A stretch of 16,403 nt of DNA from contig CANLWQ010000012.1 of the NCBI GenBank assembly GCA_947494405.1, positions 1 to 16,403 on the forward strand, read 5' to 3'. This document shows positions 16,104 through 16,403 of the stretch, in pieces. Origin of the DNA: Comamonadaceae bacterium (GTDB lineage Bacteria; Pseudomonadota; Gammaproteobacteria; Burkholderiales; Burkholderiaceae_C). A program made the translations under genes and the position numbers. The notes beneath the pieces are model-generated. The model was given only the letters and a program-made list of their open reading frames with translations, was not told where the DNA came from and searched no databases. Within the stretch, counting starts at the first letter, position 1. The number at the start of each line of letters is the position of its first letter.

Positions 16104-16403
16104 ATGAATGCACCCTCAACCGTCCAACACCTGCTGCCCGAAGTGAACCAACGCGAGGTGCCGCCTGCGTTGATCGCCGAATTAAAAGCCCACTTCGGCG
16201 AGCGCTGCAGCACCGCGCTGGTGGTGCGCGAGCAACATGGCCGTGACGAGTCGGCTTACACCACCGTGCCGCCACCTGCGGCCGTGGTGTTTGCCGAAAG
16301 TACCGATGATGTGGCACACACCGTTCGCATGGCTGCGGCCTACAAAGTGCCCATCATCCCTTTTGGCGTGGGTACCTCGCTGGAAGGTCATTTGCTGGCG
16401 GTG
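16104..16403 (+). CDS. FAD-binding oxidase, D-lactate dehydrogenase/GlcD-like, 3' part beyond window
   Basis: The first 100 codons only. The segment HGRDESAYTTVPPPAAVVFA (45-64) and then VPIIPFGVGTSLEGH (83-97) is the start of the PCMH-type FAD-binding domain found in cytochrome-linked D-lactate dehydrogenases and glycolate oxidase subunit GlcD. Such enzymes oxidise D-2-hydroxy acids and pass electrons to cytochrome c, a quinone or a partner subunit. PFGVGTSLEG is nearer the D-lactate dehydrogenase (Dld/LDHD) pattern in my reading. The C-terminal FAD-linked oxidase domain is not in the window, so the substrate stays open. The ATG at 16104 has AAGGAG with 8 nt spacing. Divergent from the adenosyltransferase gene. 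Confidence 0.88.
   Translation, partial: MNAPSTVQHLLPEVNQREVPPALIAELKAHFGERCSTALVVREQHGRDESAYTTVPPPAAVVFAESTDDVAHTVRMAAAYKVPIIPFGVGTSLEGHLLAV

Overview
The window is a stretch of ordinary, gene-dense chromosome, most likely from a betaproteobacterium of the order Burkholderiales (Comamonadaceae-like; a freshwater genus such as Limnohabitans or Rhodoferax is possible, but that is inference). The signs are the transketolase-GAPDH gene order, a glutaryl-CoA dehydrogenase followed directly by mnmA, many TANAAT-type -10 boxes close to start codons, moderately high GC and heavy use of TTG and CTG for leucine. I see no rRNA, tRNA, CRISPR array, prophage or intact transposase.

Layout: (1) 1-2853, minus strand: a tkt-gap pair, gap being cut by the window edge. 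(2) 2854-2971: a divergent promoter region. (3) 2972-8989, plus strand: murU (cell-wall recycling), pepP (proline aminopeptidase), a small outer-membrane beta-barrel protein, the malic enzyme-phosphotransacetylase fusion maeB, and a barstar-family protein. (4) 8997-12091, minus strand: an exported DUF4197 protein, mnmA (tRNA 2-thiolation) and gcdH, the last two overlapping at TTGA. (5) 12092-12591: 500 bases without an intact gene, holding a 54-base inverted repeat around a truncated antitoxin-like gene, then a 25-base repeat. (6) 12592-14670, minus: acetoacetate-CoA ligase. (7) 14715-15137, plus: a hotdog thioesterase. (8) 15147-15990, minus: a small DUF333 protein and a PduO-type cobalamin adenosyltransferase. 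(9) 16104-16403, plus: the first 100 codons of a D-lactate dehydrogenase/GlcD-type flavoprotein.

Most genes serve central carbon metabolism: sugar-phosphate interconversion (tkt, gap), the malate/pyruvate node (maeB), glutaryl-CoA and acetoacetate use (gcdH, aacS) and lactate or glycolate oxidation. The rest serve maintenance (murU, pepP, mnmA, cobalamin adenosylation).

I found no convincing new multi-gene system. The observations most worth following are a perfect 25-base repeat that forms the stop codon of two unrelated genes about 8.8 kb apart, the long inverted repeat flanking a decayed toxin-antitoxin remnant, and a barstar-family protein that keeps the nuclease-binding acidic residues but has no RNase gene beside it.
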